DNA of 64,000 bases from PGYR01 sp041675005 (lineage in GTDB: Bacteria; Bacteroidota; Ignavibacteria; Kapaibacteriales; UBA2268), in NCBI GenBank assembly GCA_041675005.1, contig JBAYUQ010000003.1, positions 1 to 64,000 of the forward strand. Reading direction: 5' to 3'. Each line of letters begins with the position of its first letter. Within the stretch, counting starts at the first letter, position 1. Position numbers and translations under genes: made by a program. Positions 52,813 to 60,919 of the stretch are shown one piece after another. Below the pieces are notes generated by a model. That model made no database searches. It was not told the origin of the DNA and worked only from the letters and a program-made list of their open reading frames with translations.

Positions 52813-53254
52813 ATTCAAATTTAATTGGGGAACTGGAATAGCTATATTCTATATCTCGTTTGTTATAGCAATACTATTTTTTGTGTTCTGGACTACTGGT
52901 AATAATAGAGATCTTGTAACCGATGATTATTACGCTGAAGAGTTGGTGTATCAAAAAACAATTGACAATAAGGCAAGAGCGGAAGACTTAGTCGGAGATG
53001 TGGTTATCACATCTGAGAAAGGAAAAATAGAAATAAGATTACCAGATGGAATGAATGATAAATCTGTAAAGGGTGAGTTATTTCTATACAGACAAGCTGA
53101 TAAAACAATGGATACGAAACTTCAATTCGAAGGGCAGAAGATAGACTACTCGTTCCAATCGGAGAGAATAGTAACTGGTAAATGGACAGTAAAGCTGTCA
53201 TGGACTTCGGACGGAAAGGACTATTACTACGAAGATAATATCTGGATTAAGTAA
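52802..53254 (+). CDS. ccoH: CcoH/FixH-family cbb3 oxidase assembly protein
   Basis: 150 residues from the ATG at 52802, which overlaps the ccoG stop. A longer frame exists upstream but runs through ccoG and is rejected. One N-terminal membrane helix (WGTGIAIFYISFVIAILFFV) precedes DDYYAEELVYQKTIDNKARA, the conserved FixH segment, and a periplasmic beta domain. FixH/CcoH stabilises the assembling oxidase. Its stop overlaps the ATG of the next gene. Confidence 0.9.
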   Translation: MASKFKFNWGTGIAIFYISFVIAILFFVFWTTGNNRDLVTDDYYAEELVYQKTIDNKARAEDLVGDVVITSEKGKIEIRLPDGMNDKSVKGELFLYRQADKTMDTKLQFEGQKIDYSFQSERIVTGKWTVKLSWTSDGKDYYYEDNIWIK

Positions 53255-53961
53255 TGGAAATTATTTCAGGATTTGTACTAGGAATATTGGGTAGCATGCA
53301 CTGCGTAGGTATGTGCGGCCCAATAGCCCTAGCTATACCACATAAAAGCACTAATAAGACATCGATTGCAATAGACAACGCATTCTATAATGGAGGGCGT
53401 GTCATCACTTATATGATTCTCGGCACTATATTAGGACTTATCGGCTCGGCTATTAGCTTTTCTGGTTTACAAGAGAAACTAAGTATAATAATCGGTGTGC
53501 TGATGCTAGTACTGACATTCGGACCCAAAATCTTCAAGATATCAGGCAAGGCGGATAGCTTCTTCTATTCTGGAGTTGGAAAACTAAAAGGGTATTTTTC
53601 TACTTTTCTTCGTAAAAAAGGGAAGCTAGCACTTTTTACTCTCGGATTGCTCAACGGACTCTTGCCTTGCGGATTAGTATATGTTGCATTAGCAGCATCG
53701 CTAGGAATAGCCGATTATATGAGTAGTATGGGATTCATGGCAGGGTTTGGTATTGGTACAGCCCCAGCTATGTTCGCAGTTAGCTATCTCGGTATTTTCG
53801 CTAGTGCTGGTGTTAGACAGAAATTCAACAAGCTCATCCCCTATGGCATAGCAATAGTAGCTATACTTATGATATTGAGAGGCATGGCATTAGGCATACC
53901 ATATATTTCCCCCGAACTTCCAACGACAGTAGAACAACCAGTCGAGAACTGTTGCCATTGA
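53254..53961 (+). CDS. TauE/SafE-family membrane protein of the cbb3 locus
   Basis: 235 residues with six membrane helices. It opens with IISGFVLGILGSMHCVGMCG; this HCxGMCGP motif with two Cys and a His is shared by the 'sulfite exporter TauE/SafE' and UreH-like/DsbD-like proteins usually found in cbb3 clusters. A second repeat-like motif GLLNGLLPCGLVYVALAAS follows. The C-terminus is Cys/His-tipped (VENCCH). A role in copper or thiol supply to the oxidase is plausible from context. Last gene of the run. Confidence 0.85.
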   Translation: MEIISGFVLGILGSMHCVGMCGPIALAIPHKSTNKTSIAIDNAFYNGGRVITYMILGTILGLIGSAISFSGLQEKLSIIIGVLMLVLTFGPKIFKISGKADSFFYSGVGKLKGYFSTFLRKKGKLALFTLGLLNGLLPCGLVYVALAASLGIADYMSSMGFMAGFGIGTAPAMFAVSYLGIFASAGVRQKFNKLIPYGIAIVAILMILRGMALGIPYISPELPTTVEQPVENCCH

Positions 53962-54016
53962 TTTTGCTAATTCCCTGTTGAAGATTTCATGCCGTTAGCT
54001 CAACCCTTGTCTAGCC

Positions 54017-54520
54017 CTAAACTTGCTTTGTATGATGCTTTTTTATCATCTTTTGCATAAGAATGTTATTGGGTAATATTACTTCTGCATCGTCTATTGT
54101 TTTTAAACTGATAAAGAAAAAACCGATGTCGCTCACTCGGCCTTTTATCTCATAATCCCTATCTATTATACTTATAGTATCGTCTAATCTGACGTTATGG
54201 CTAAAAAATATTATTATTGCAGAAGTGAGATTCGATAAATGTGACCACTGAGCAAATAGAGCTATCCCTAAAACTGTAAGTGCCGAGACCAAATACACTA
54301 CAAATTCTGATTTGTCCACCCCCCAAACTGTCAAGATAATAAAGCCAGCGATTGAGGTAAACACTATCGCAAAAATCTTTTTAATGATCTTACCACGAGT
54401 TTTGTGTAATATATTTTTGGTCACTGTTCTATTAATTATTCTAATGACCACAAACCGAATTAGCAAAAATAGGATGAGCACAATTGCGGATTCGAGTATT
54501 TTAATTTCTGTATCGTTCAT
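54017..54520 (-). CDS. Short MscS-family mechanosensitive channel-like protein
   Basis: 167 residues. Three hydrophobic helices are followed by the MscS beta-domain (HNVRLDDTISIIDRDYEIKG, RVSDIGFFFISLKTIDDAEV, ILPNNILMQK). The pore-lining helix region FAQWSHLSNLTSAIIIFFSH fits the family, but with fewer Gly/Ala than in E. coli MscS. The C-terminal alpha/beta vestibule domain is missing, so it ends right after the beta-domain. Either a minimal natural form or a shortened gene. Stands alone. Confidence 0.78.
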   Translation of the reverse strand: MNDTEIKILESAIVLILFLLIRFVVIRIINRTVTKNILHKTRGKIIKKIFAIVFTSIAGFIILTVWGVDKSEFVVYLVSALTVLGIALFAQWSHLSNLTSAIIIFFSHNVRLDDTISIIDRDYEIKGRVSDIGFFFISLKTIDDAEVILPNNILMQKMIKKHHTKQV

Positions 54521-54731
54521 CTTTTATGTTTGATTCTATGTAAGTGTAATTATGCGTAGAAACGGATAGAAGTACTAAAGCGTGTATTCAGCAGCTCTAT
54601 GTGTTTTTGGGGGCACTTTGATGAGAAGATTTGAGTAGATTTTTTAGTGAATTAGCCGTCACTTTACAAATTAATCCAAATTAATCCGTAGATTAATAGG
54701 TCTTATTCTATCAATTAATATAGGTGTTTTT

Positions 54732-55295
54732 ATGAAAAAGCTTTTGTTATTACTTTTACTAGTTACTCTAGTCGCTTGTAACCAATCAGAGGACGATATG
54801 CACGACTCGCAAGAATGGTCTAGCGATACAGTCCCTAATCCTGAGGACGGAACTCATAACTCTAACTCTGAAATAAAAAATAATTCGGGTAGCAAGTCTG
54901 AATCCAAAACTAATACTCCTTTCAAGAAAGAAGAAATCGCTGGCGAATGGGAAGTGGAATTGACAGTCACTAACACTAATTGTGAAGACGTTGTAACCAA
55001 TGAAGTAATTAGCGAACGTTGGTTTATAAACTTTGAAACTAGTGAACTGAATATTACTGTAATGACTAAAGGCAGTAAGGTAAAAGAATATTGGGGTTAT
55101 TTCACAGGTAAAAATCTTGAGGCGATCGCAGATAAAAAACTTACAAAGCAAGAAATGACGTTGCTTAACAGTAAGAATACAAAAAGAAACACTCTGAACT
55201 TAGTAGTGGATAGTAATAATCTTATTACTGGTAACAGACTAGATATTAGCAAAGACCTATGTAGTACCGAATATATTATCCAAATGAAACGATAA
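54732..55295 (+). CDS. Lipoprotein of unknown function
   Basis: 187 residues. The lipoprotein signal MKKLLLLLLLVTLVAC has its lipid-modified Cys at 16. A Ser/Asn/Glu-rich linker (~17-66) leads to a small beta-rich domain (~68-187: EEIAGEWEVELTVTNTNCED, SERWFINFETSELNITVMTK, EYWGYFTGKNLEAIAD), lipocalin-like in pattern, with two or three Cys (DLCSTEYII). No named family recognised. Expected in the outer membrane, periplasmic face or surface. Confidence 0.75.
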   Translation: MKKLLLLLLLVTLVACNQSEDDMHDSQEWSSDTVPNPEDGTHNSNSEIKNNSGSKSESKTNTPFKKEEIAGEWEVELTVTNTNCEDVVTNEVISERWFINFETSELNITVMTKGSKVKEYWGYFTGKNLEAIADKKLTKQEMTLLNSKNTKRNTLNLVVDSNNLITGNRLDISKDLCSTEYIIQMKR

Positions 55296-55377
55296 TACAA
55301 GAAAATACTATAATTGATGACTCTATGTTCAAATAGTATGTGGGGTCAATTTTAGTACCTCACTTCGAGTTTTCAAT

Positions 55378-57351
55378 TTACCCAATTACATTTTTGAAGT
55401 CTGCGAAGTTTAGCTTATCGGCTAACGCTATGGCTGCCTTCTTGTAACTAGCAGACATCTCGGGGTCTTGCTGCTCTACTATTTTAGATATATTCGTGAT
55501 GGTTAGTAGCTTTAGCTCTACAGGTAGCTTCAAAGACATACGCGCTGCTAAACGCAGTTTCTCCAATGCTTGCACTGTGCGTCCTTGCTCAGCATCGAGC
55601 AGAGCGGTTGTGTTCAGTATAAAGCACTCTGCTTGTGCGTTTGGCTTCTCTTTCAGCAGCTGAGTTGCCTCGTTAATCTTGTTTTCTGCCGTTGCAAAAT
55701 CGTTAATACTTATGTATGACTTTGCAATAATTGATAGTAATTGCACTTTTTCTATTAGTCGCAATCGATTGGTATTAGTGTAGTATATGTTCTCTGCTTT
55801 GCTTATAGCGCTCTCGTATCTAGTAGCGAATATATCATCCAATACTTCATTTCTTGCGAAAACAAAATCAAAATTATCGCTAATATTCCCAACTACAACC
55901 GTACCGCTTATATTGCTATCCTCGCCTGTCTCAGTACTGCCACTACCCTTTCCGTTACCATTCCCATCAGAATCTACAAGTTCTTGGGGGGTATACTTTT
56001 GTGAATTTTCGTTGCTTATCTGGGTCATTCTTTCTGCTAGTTCATCGTTTTCTGCTTCTTTGCTATGTGCTGCAAGATAAGGTGCTATTTGCTCTTTTTC
56101 GTCTTCATCAGCATAGTCATATAGCTCTTTCAACTCTTTGGAAACTATACCGTGAAGAGCGATTTTCTCTTCATACTCCAATCCACTATGGAAATACTCA
56201 TAGTAGAATGCCTGAGTGAATTGGTAGATTGTAGTTTTCACTCCATAACGGATATTGGCACCCAGACTACGGACGACTGAAGATTTCTGTGAGATAGTAC
56301 GCATACGTTGTATAACATCCACCACATCTGTGTTAAGCAACTTGCTCATCATATATGCTGAGAATTCTCTCCCTTCGGCACTACAGATTGCTAGTAAATT
56401 CTTATCGCTATCACTTAAATCATTTATATTTTCAGCGAGTGCTGCACTTGCAGTCACTGGCATGTGAACATCATTGAGATTAATTGTCAGCTCACCCGAT
56501 TCATTGAATGGAGGATGCTTTTCGAAGTAATGCAGGTATTCGTTGAGAATACCAGGGTTACCAAAACTCTTTTCCATTACCCAACTTACGAATTCCTCGT
56601 TTTCTTTGTAGTTACTGAGGTTTGCACGGAAATAAATCTCTATTTCTTTGCTATCTAGATTCTTAAGTCTTATGCGCTTTATGTCATTGTTCTCAGTTAC
56701 AATCAGTGGGAATAGTGGGATAGATGGATCTGAAAAATCAGAACGTCTGTACGAGAATATAAATAATATTGGCTGGTCACCATTTGCAAATCGGCGTATC
56801 ATCTCTATTGAGGAGGCGTCTGCCCATTGCATATCATCTATTATTAGTACTAGTGGTGATTTGTATGCGAAGCTACAAAATGCATTGTAAAACTCATCTA
56901 TGGCGCTTAATTTATCGTCTGTCTTCTCTTTGCTCGATTCCTTTTTGTAATCCTTCCAATCTTTGCTAATCTCTTTTACCGCATAAAATATCTCGCCAGT
57001 TATCGGCAGCGATGCAAGTATAGATATACCCAATCGTTTTTTGAATCTGTCTTTGGCGGATTTATAATTGCCCTCGAGCAAACTGTCCATAGCAGATGAG
57101 AATGGCTTCAGTTGTTGCAAATTCCCAACATTGAAATTCCCAATTGGAGATTCATTCTCTAACATAAGTGAGATAATCGATTCGTCCTTACGAGCTATTT
57201 TCATCATCTCTGTCATCAGAAATGATTTACCAGCGCCACTCTCTCCTTCTATTGCTATTACGCTTCCCTTACCGTTTTTTAGGTCTTTCAATCTCTGCTG
57301 GAATAGCTCAATTTCGGAATCTATCCCAATAGGGAAATAGTTTGTTTCCAT
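55378..57351 (-). CDS. STAND/AAA-type ATPase with TPR-like C-terminus
   Basis: 657 residues. An N-terminal AAA_16-type ATPase (~5-330) with Walker A GESGAGKSFL (36-45), Walker B LVLIIDDMQWADASS, and a sensor segment LFIFSYRRSDF. A winged-helix-like middle (SDSDKNLLAICSAEGREFSA) is followed by helical TPR-like repeats (~505-640). Related proteins usually carry a regulator, cyclase or kinase domain at one end; none is seen here. A Gly/Asp-rich linker lies near ~455-480. It could be a signalling hub acting through a partner. Single gene, preceded by a 239-base spacer shared with hslV. Confidence 0.78.
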   Translation of the reverse strand: METNYFPIGIDSEIELFQQRLKDLKNGKGSVIAIEGESGAGKSFLMTEMMKIARKDESIISLMLENESPIGNFNVGNLQQLKPFSSAMDSLLEGNYKSAKDRFKKRLGISILASLPITGEIFYAVKEISKDWKDYKKESSKEKTDDKLSAIDEFYNAFCSFAYKSPLVLIIDDMQWADASSIEMIRRFANGDQPILFIFSYRRSDFSDPSIPLFPLIVTENNDIKRIRLKNLDSKEIEIYFRANLSNYKENEEFVSWVMEKSFGNPGILNEYLHYFEKHPPFNESGELTINLNDVHMPVTASAALAENINDLSDSDKNLLAICSAEGREFSAYMMSKLLNTDVVDVIQRMRTISQKSSVVRSLGANIRYGVKTTIYQFTQAFYYEYFHSGLEYEEKIALHGIVSKELKELYDYADEDEKEQIAPYLAAHSKEAENDELAERMTQISNENSQKYTPQELVDSDGNGNGKGSGSTETGEDSNISGTVVVGNISDNFDFVFARNEVLDDIFATRYESAISKAENIYYTNTNRLRLIEKVQLLSIIAKSYISINDFATAENKINEATQLLKEKPNAQAECFILNTTALLDAEQGRTVQALEKLRLAARMSLKLPVELKLLTITNISKIVEQQDPEMSASYKKAAIALADKLNFADFKNVIG

Positions 57352-57590
57352 TACAATTTTTTATTTATTTCATTATTAATATATAATATACAAAAACTGT
57401 TCCGAATAATAGTTTTAGGGGCAATTATTTTCATCATCTAACTCCTCATAAATATCCAAGAGCAATAATTTGGTTATTTACTCTCACATATTTCCTAACT
57501 TTTATATTATTTTACCTATATTTAAACAAAATCAAAAAAGAATTCGTCCCTCATTGGACTGTGTAACATTATATAACAAAAAATAAGAAT

Positions 57591-58133
57591 ATGAATAACG
57601 ATCAAAAAATTAGATCTACTACCGTACTCGGTGTAGTACGCGATGGTAAAACAGCTCTAGGAGCTGATGGTCAAGTGACTCTTGGCAATACTATAATGAA
57701 GCATTCGACTGCTAAAATCCGTAAGCTGTACAACGGAAAAGTAATGGTCGGCTTCGCTGGTTCTACTGCCGATGCCTTCACTCTACTAGGTAGATTCGAA
57801 GCTAAGTTAGAAGCACACGGTGGCAACTTAAAACGTTCTGCAATCGAGTTAGCAAAGGATTGGCGTACTGACAGATATTTACGTAAGCTAGAAGCGATGA
57901 TGATAGTTATGGATGACACGCAAGGCCTTCTGATAAGCGGTACTGGCGATGTAATCGAAGCTGATGACAATATATTGGCTATTGGCTCAGGTGGGCCTTA
58001 CGCCTTATCGGCTGCTCGTGCGCTTTACAATAATACGGAAATGACGGCTAAAGAAATAGTCGAAAAAGGGCTGAATATAGCTGGTGAAATCTGTATTTAC
58101 ACTAACACTAATCTAACAATTGAAGAAATCTAA
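57591..58133 (+). CDS. hslV: ATP-dependent protease subunit HslV (ClpQ)
   Basis: 180 residues, the proteolytic core of HslUV. The catalytic threonine follows a short N-terminal stretch: MNNDQKIRS-TTVLGVV. Cleavage of about nine residues would be needed to expose Thr, unlike E. coli where only Met is removed. Other motifs are GADGQVTLGNT, MVGFAGSTADAFTLL and AIGSGGPYALSAARAL. Co-transcribed with hslU (13-base gap). Confidence 0.96.
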   Translation: MNNDQKIRSTTVLGVVRDGKTALGADGQVTLGNTIMKHSTAKIRKLYNGKVMVGFAGSTADAFTLLGRFEAKLEAHGGNLKRSAIELAKDWRTDRYLRKLEAMMIVMDDTQGLLISGTGDVIEADDNILAIGSGGPYALSAARALYNNTEMTAKEIVEKGLNIAGEICIYTNTNLTIEEI

Positions 58134-58146
58134 AACGAGATAATAA

Positions 58147-59511
58147 ATGAGTAATTTGGAACCAAAACTTGCTATTCCTCAGGATATATTAACTCCTAAG
58201 CAAATAGTTACAGAACTAAACAAGTACATAATAGGACAAGACAATGCTAAAAAAGCAGTAGCTATTGCCCTGCGTAATAGATGGCGTCGCCAGAATGTAG
58301 AAGGCGATATTCGCCAAGAGATTATGCCTAATAACATAATACTAATAGGCCCAACTGGTGTTGGTAAAACTGAGATTGCTCGCCGATTAGCTAAGCTAGC
58401 AGGCGCCCCTTTCATAAAAATAGAAGCTACGAAATATACAGAAGTTGGGTACGTGGGTCGTGACGTAGAGTCAATGATTCGTGACCTGATGGAATCGGCT
58501 GTGAAAATGGTAAAAGAAGAGCAAGAAGAGAAAATCAAGACTAAGGCAGAAAAAAACGCTGAAGATAGAATCTTGAATATACTCATTCCCCCTGTGCAAG
58601 ACGATGATTCGGAAGAGGAAGACAATAAGGAAACTCGTGAAAAATTCCGTACAATGCTCAAGAATGGCATAATGGATGACCGCGAAATAGAGTTAGAAAT
58701 CACACAACAAGGTCCGAATGGAATGGCTGTGATGGGCCCAATGGGAATGGACGATATGGGTATTAATATCCAAGAAATGCTCGGCAACATGATGCCTAAA
58801 AAACGCAAAAAAAGAAAAATAAAAGTAAAAGACGCTATGCCGATTCTAATAAAAGAAGAAGCTGATAAGCTAATAGATATGGACGCTGTTCTCAAAGACG
58901 CTCTATATAGAACGGAGAACTCAGGTATAGTTTTCATAGATGAGATAGATAAAGTAGCTGTGAGTAATGATAAATCGGGAGGGGGCGAAGTATCACGCGA
59001 GGGTGTGCAACGTGACTTGCTCCCAATAGTAGAGGGCTCAGCTGTCAATACCAAACACGGTATCGTAAAAACAGACCACATCTTATTCATAGCTTCGGGT
59101 GCGTTCCACGTATCTAAGCCATCGGATTTGATACCCGAATTGCAAGGGCGTTTTCCAATTCGTGTGGAGCTGAACTCGCTTACAGAAGAAGATTTCGTGA
59201 AAATACTAACTATACCAGAAAATGCTCTGATAAAGCAATACCAAGCATTATTGGAAACAGAAGGTGTGACACTAGTATTCGAAGAAAGTGGAATATTGCA
59301 GATAGCTCGCACTGCGGCTCATGTCAATGAAGAAGTGACTAATATAGGTGCACGTAGATTACACACTATACTCACTACTTTGCTAGAAGATATATTATTC
59401 AACGCACCTGGTGATTTGGGCGATATGAATACAGCTATAGATGAAAAATTCGTTCGCGACCACTTAGATGCAATTGCTACAAGCACAGATTTGAGTAAGT
59501 ATATACTATAA
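58147..59511 (+). CDS. hslU: ATP-dependent protease ATPase subunit HslU (ClpY)
   Basis: 454 residues. Walker A GPTGVGKTE (68-76), pore motif in YVGRDVESMIRD, a Met/Gly-rich I-domain (~140-225: GPNGMAVMGPMGMDDMGINI), Walker B IVFIDEIDKVA, sensor region DHILFIASGAFH, and the C-terminal signature ending DLSKYIL that docks into HslV. It unfolds substrates for HslV in the cytoplasm. Followed by a strong terminator. Confidence 0.97.
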   Translation: MSNLEPKLAIPQDILTPKQIVTELNKYIIGQDNAKKAVAIALRNRWRRQNVEGDIRQEIMPNNIILIGPTGVGKTEIARRLAKLAGAPFIKIEATKYTEVGYVGRDVESMIRDLMESAVKMVKEEQEEKIKTKAEKNAEDRILNILIPPVQDDDSEEEDNKETREKFRTMLKNGIMDDREIELEITQQGPNGMAVMGPMGMDDMGINIQEMLGNMMPKKRKKRKIKVKDAMPILIKEEADKLIDMDAVLKDALYRTENSGIVFIDEIDKVAVSNDKSGGGEVSREGVQRDLLPIVEGSAVNTKHGIVKTDHILFIASGAFHVSKPSDLIPELQGRFPIRVELNSLTEEDFVKILTIPENALIKQYQALLETEGVTLVFEESGILQIARTAAHVNEEVTNIGARRLHTILTTLLEDILFNAPGDLGDMNTAIDEKFVRDHLDAIATSTDLSKYIL

Positions 59512-59538
59512 GTTTATTCAAACAATGAAAACGACATG

Positions 59539-59570
59539 ACCCCTCACTCATAACGGCGAGGGGTTTTTTT
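59539..59570 (+). terminator. Rho-independent terminator of hslVU
   Basis: ACCCCTC / GAGGGGT stem with a 12-base loop, followed by seven T, 28 bases after the hslU stop. Confidence 0.9.
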
Positions 59571-59613
59571 ATGTGTTTATGAAATTTATTTTTTAAAAAT
59601 AATTCCGGTATAT

Positions 59614-59621
59614 TATATTTG
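59614..59621 (+). promoter_or_regulatory. Bacteroidota-type promoter of the third secreted paralogue
   Basis: TATATTTG, a full match to TAnnTTTG, 48 bases before the ATG at 59669 and just after the hslVU terminator. Confidence 0.55.
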
Positions 59622-59668
59622 TAGTCAAATTTTATTCTATCATTTTTTTAATATTGGAGTTTGTGTTT

Positions 59669-60322
59669 ATGAAAAAAATATTTTTTCTTGCTATCTCACT
59701 GATAGCTTTTAGCTTAACTGCTAATGCCTTAGAGCCAGTTGGTATTGTATTCCCATATACTGGTGAAACTGCAAATATAACTTGTGAACTAATTGACTAC
59801 GGAAATGAAGGTGGTATCGAACCTATTTTCACTCAAGAATTAGGCGAACTAACACCTAACTCTTCTGGCATTCTTTACTTTATGTTGGGTAAAGATAATG
59901 AAAATTGGAGCGATATAACTGCATCTAGTGTTAGTTCTTATTATGTAGTTAATGTAAAAATTGGCGAAGACATAAAAGCACAATTCAGATTAGACGAATT
60001 GATTAACCTTTCTGCAAGAATCCCTGCTAGTAGTAGCAATGCCTTAACCGATGGTGAGTTTACCAATGCAGAAGAATTAGGTGAGTTGACTAATAATATT
60101 TTTGTTTACACAGGGGAAGGTGATATTGATCTGGATAAAAATGATTTAAACGAAAATCTACCTGAAAACGCTACTTATATGATAGTAAACAAATCTGCCG
60201 ATGACGCAGATATAAATTTTTTATTCCCACCAGAAGTTAGTGTTAGAATAGCTCCGAGAGAATATATCATTTTACTAAATGTTGGTGGTAATTATTATTT
60301 TGCACCGCAACCTGGAATTTAA
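59669..60322 (+). CDS. Secreted protein, paralogue family member 3
   Basis: 217 residues from the ATG at 59669 (MKKIFFLAISLIAFSLTANA, a clean signal peptide). An in-frame ATG five codons upstream is less likely. It aligns with the tandem genes at 14212 and 15314 across LEPVGIVFPYTGE, LTPNSSGILYFMLGKDNENW, AQFRLDELINL, LTNNIFVYTGEG and YMIVNKSADD, but is clearly more diverged and lacks the TFEG repeats. 44 kb from the other two. Function unknown; probably periplasmic, outer-membrane or extracellular. Confidence 0.78.
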   Translation: MKKIFFLAISLIAFSLTANALEPVGIVFPYTGETANITCELIDYGNEGGIEPIFTQELGELTPNSSGILYFMLGKDNENWSDITASSVSSYYVVNVKIGEDIKAQFRLDELINLSARIPASSSNALTDGEFTNAEELGELTNNIFVYTGEGDIDLDKNDLNENLPENATYMIVNKSADDADINFLFPPEVSVRIAPREYIILLNVGGNYYFAPQPGI

Positions 60323-60346
60323 AAAAAACAACAATCCCTGCACATT

Positions 60347-60382
60347 TGAACTGCCCCCAAAAAGTCAGACACTATTTGGGGG
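60347..60382. repeat. TGAACTGCCCCCAAA hairpin, possible IS3-family end relic
   Basis: CCCCCAAA / TTTGGGGG (60354-60361 with 60375-60382), with an inner AGT/ACT pairing. The sequence TGAACTGCCCCCAAAAAGTC recalls the terminal inverted repeats of IS3/IS150-type elements, but no transposase is near. It could instead be a transcription barrier between the convergent genes; no T-run follows. Confidence 0.35.
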
Positions 60383-60393
60383 TATTAATTTGA

Positions 60394-60783
60394 CTACTCA
60401 ACTTCGATTATTTCTTTACCAGATTCTTTATAGACGTGGCATTCGCCAGCACCGAAGATATACAATTCTTGTATTACTATTTGGTCATCAATTTTCCCAA
60501 TGAAAATGAACCCTTCCTTTTTACCGTTTAATATTTTGCGATAACCATCATTCAATATAGCATATCCTCTTCTTCCATAATTATCAGATGGAAAATATCC
60601 CTCATTCAGGTCTCTTATGGTATCATTTGTAGAAATTCTAATAGTATAGAAATCTGTAAGAGTATCACCTTTGACATATAGATTATAAGTAATAAATTCG
60701 GTGGTGCACATAGTACCTGTGTCATCACAGGATGTGAGTAATATAGCTACAAATGTAAATATGGACAAAAATAGTGTTTTCAT
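60394..60783 (-). CDS. Small lipoprotein of unknown function
   Basis: 129 residues with a lipoprotein signal (MKTLFLSIFTFVAILLTSC, Cys19). The mature part is short-stranded and beta-rich (FITYNLYVKGDTLTDFYTIR, GFIFIGKIDDQIVIQELYIF) with additional Cys residues in DTGTMCTTEF and GAGECHVY. No family recognised. Convergent with paralogue 3; monocistronic. Confidence 0.7.
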   Translation of the reverse strand: MKTLFLSIFTFVAILLTSCDDTGTMCTTEFITYNLYVKGDTLTDFYTIRISTNDTIRDLNEGYFPSDNYGRRGYAILNDGYRKILNGKKEGFIFIGKIDDQIVIQELYIFGAGECHVYKESGKEIIEVE

Positions 60784-60878
60784 AAATACTACTTTAAATA
60801 ATAGACGAACTATATAATAGAAAGGAATCCTAAAAATATTCTAATTCTACGAATTTTGATTCTTACAAGAGATTGCCA

Positions 60879-60906
60879 CCCCTCTTTCGGTTCTCTAAAA
60901 GAGGGG
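60879..60906. repeat. CCCCTCTT/AAGAGGGG hairpin
   Basis: A perfect 8-bp stem with a 12-base loop, 14 bases beyond the 3' end of the tryptophan dioxygenase gene. It is related to the 9696 hairpin and may act as a terminator barrier, but has no T-run. Confidence 0.5.
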
Positions 60907-60919
60907 AAGGGCAAACAAA

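Noticed and set aside
58179..59312. Long (377-codon) open frame antisense to hslU
   Set aside because: It lies fully within hslU, has Ser/Ile-rich composition typical of an antisense shadow, and shows no domain.
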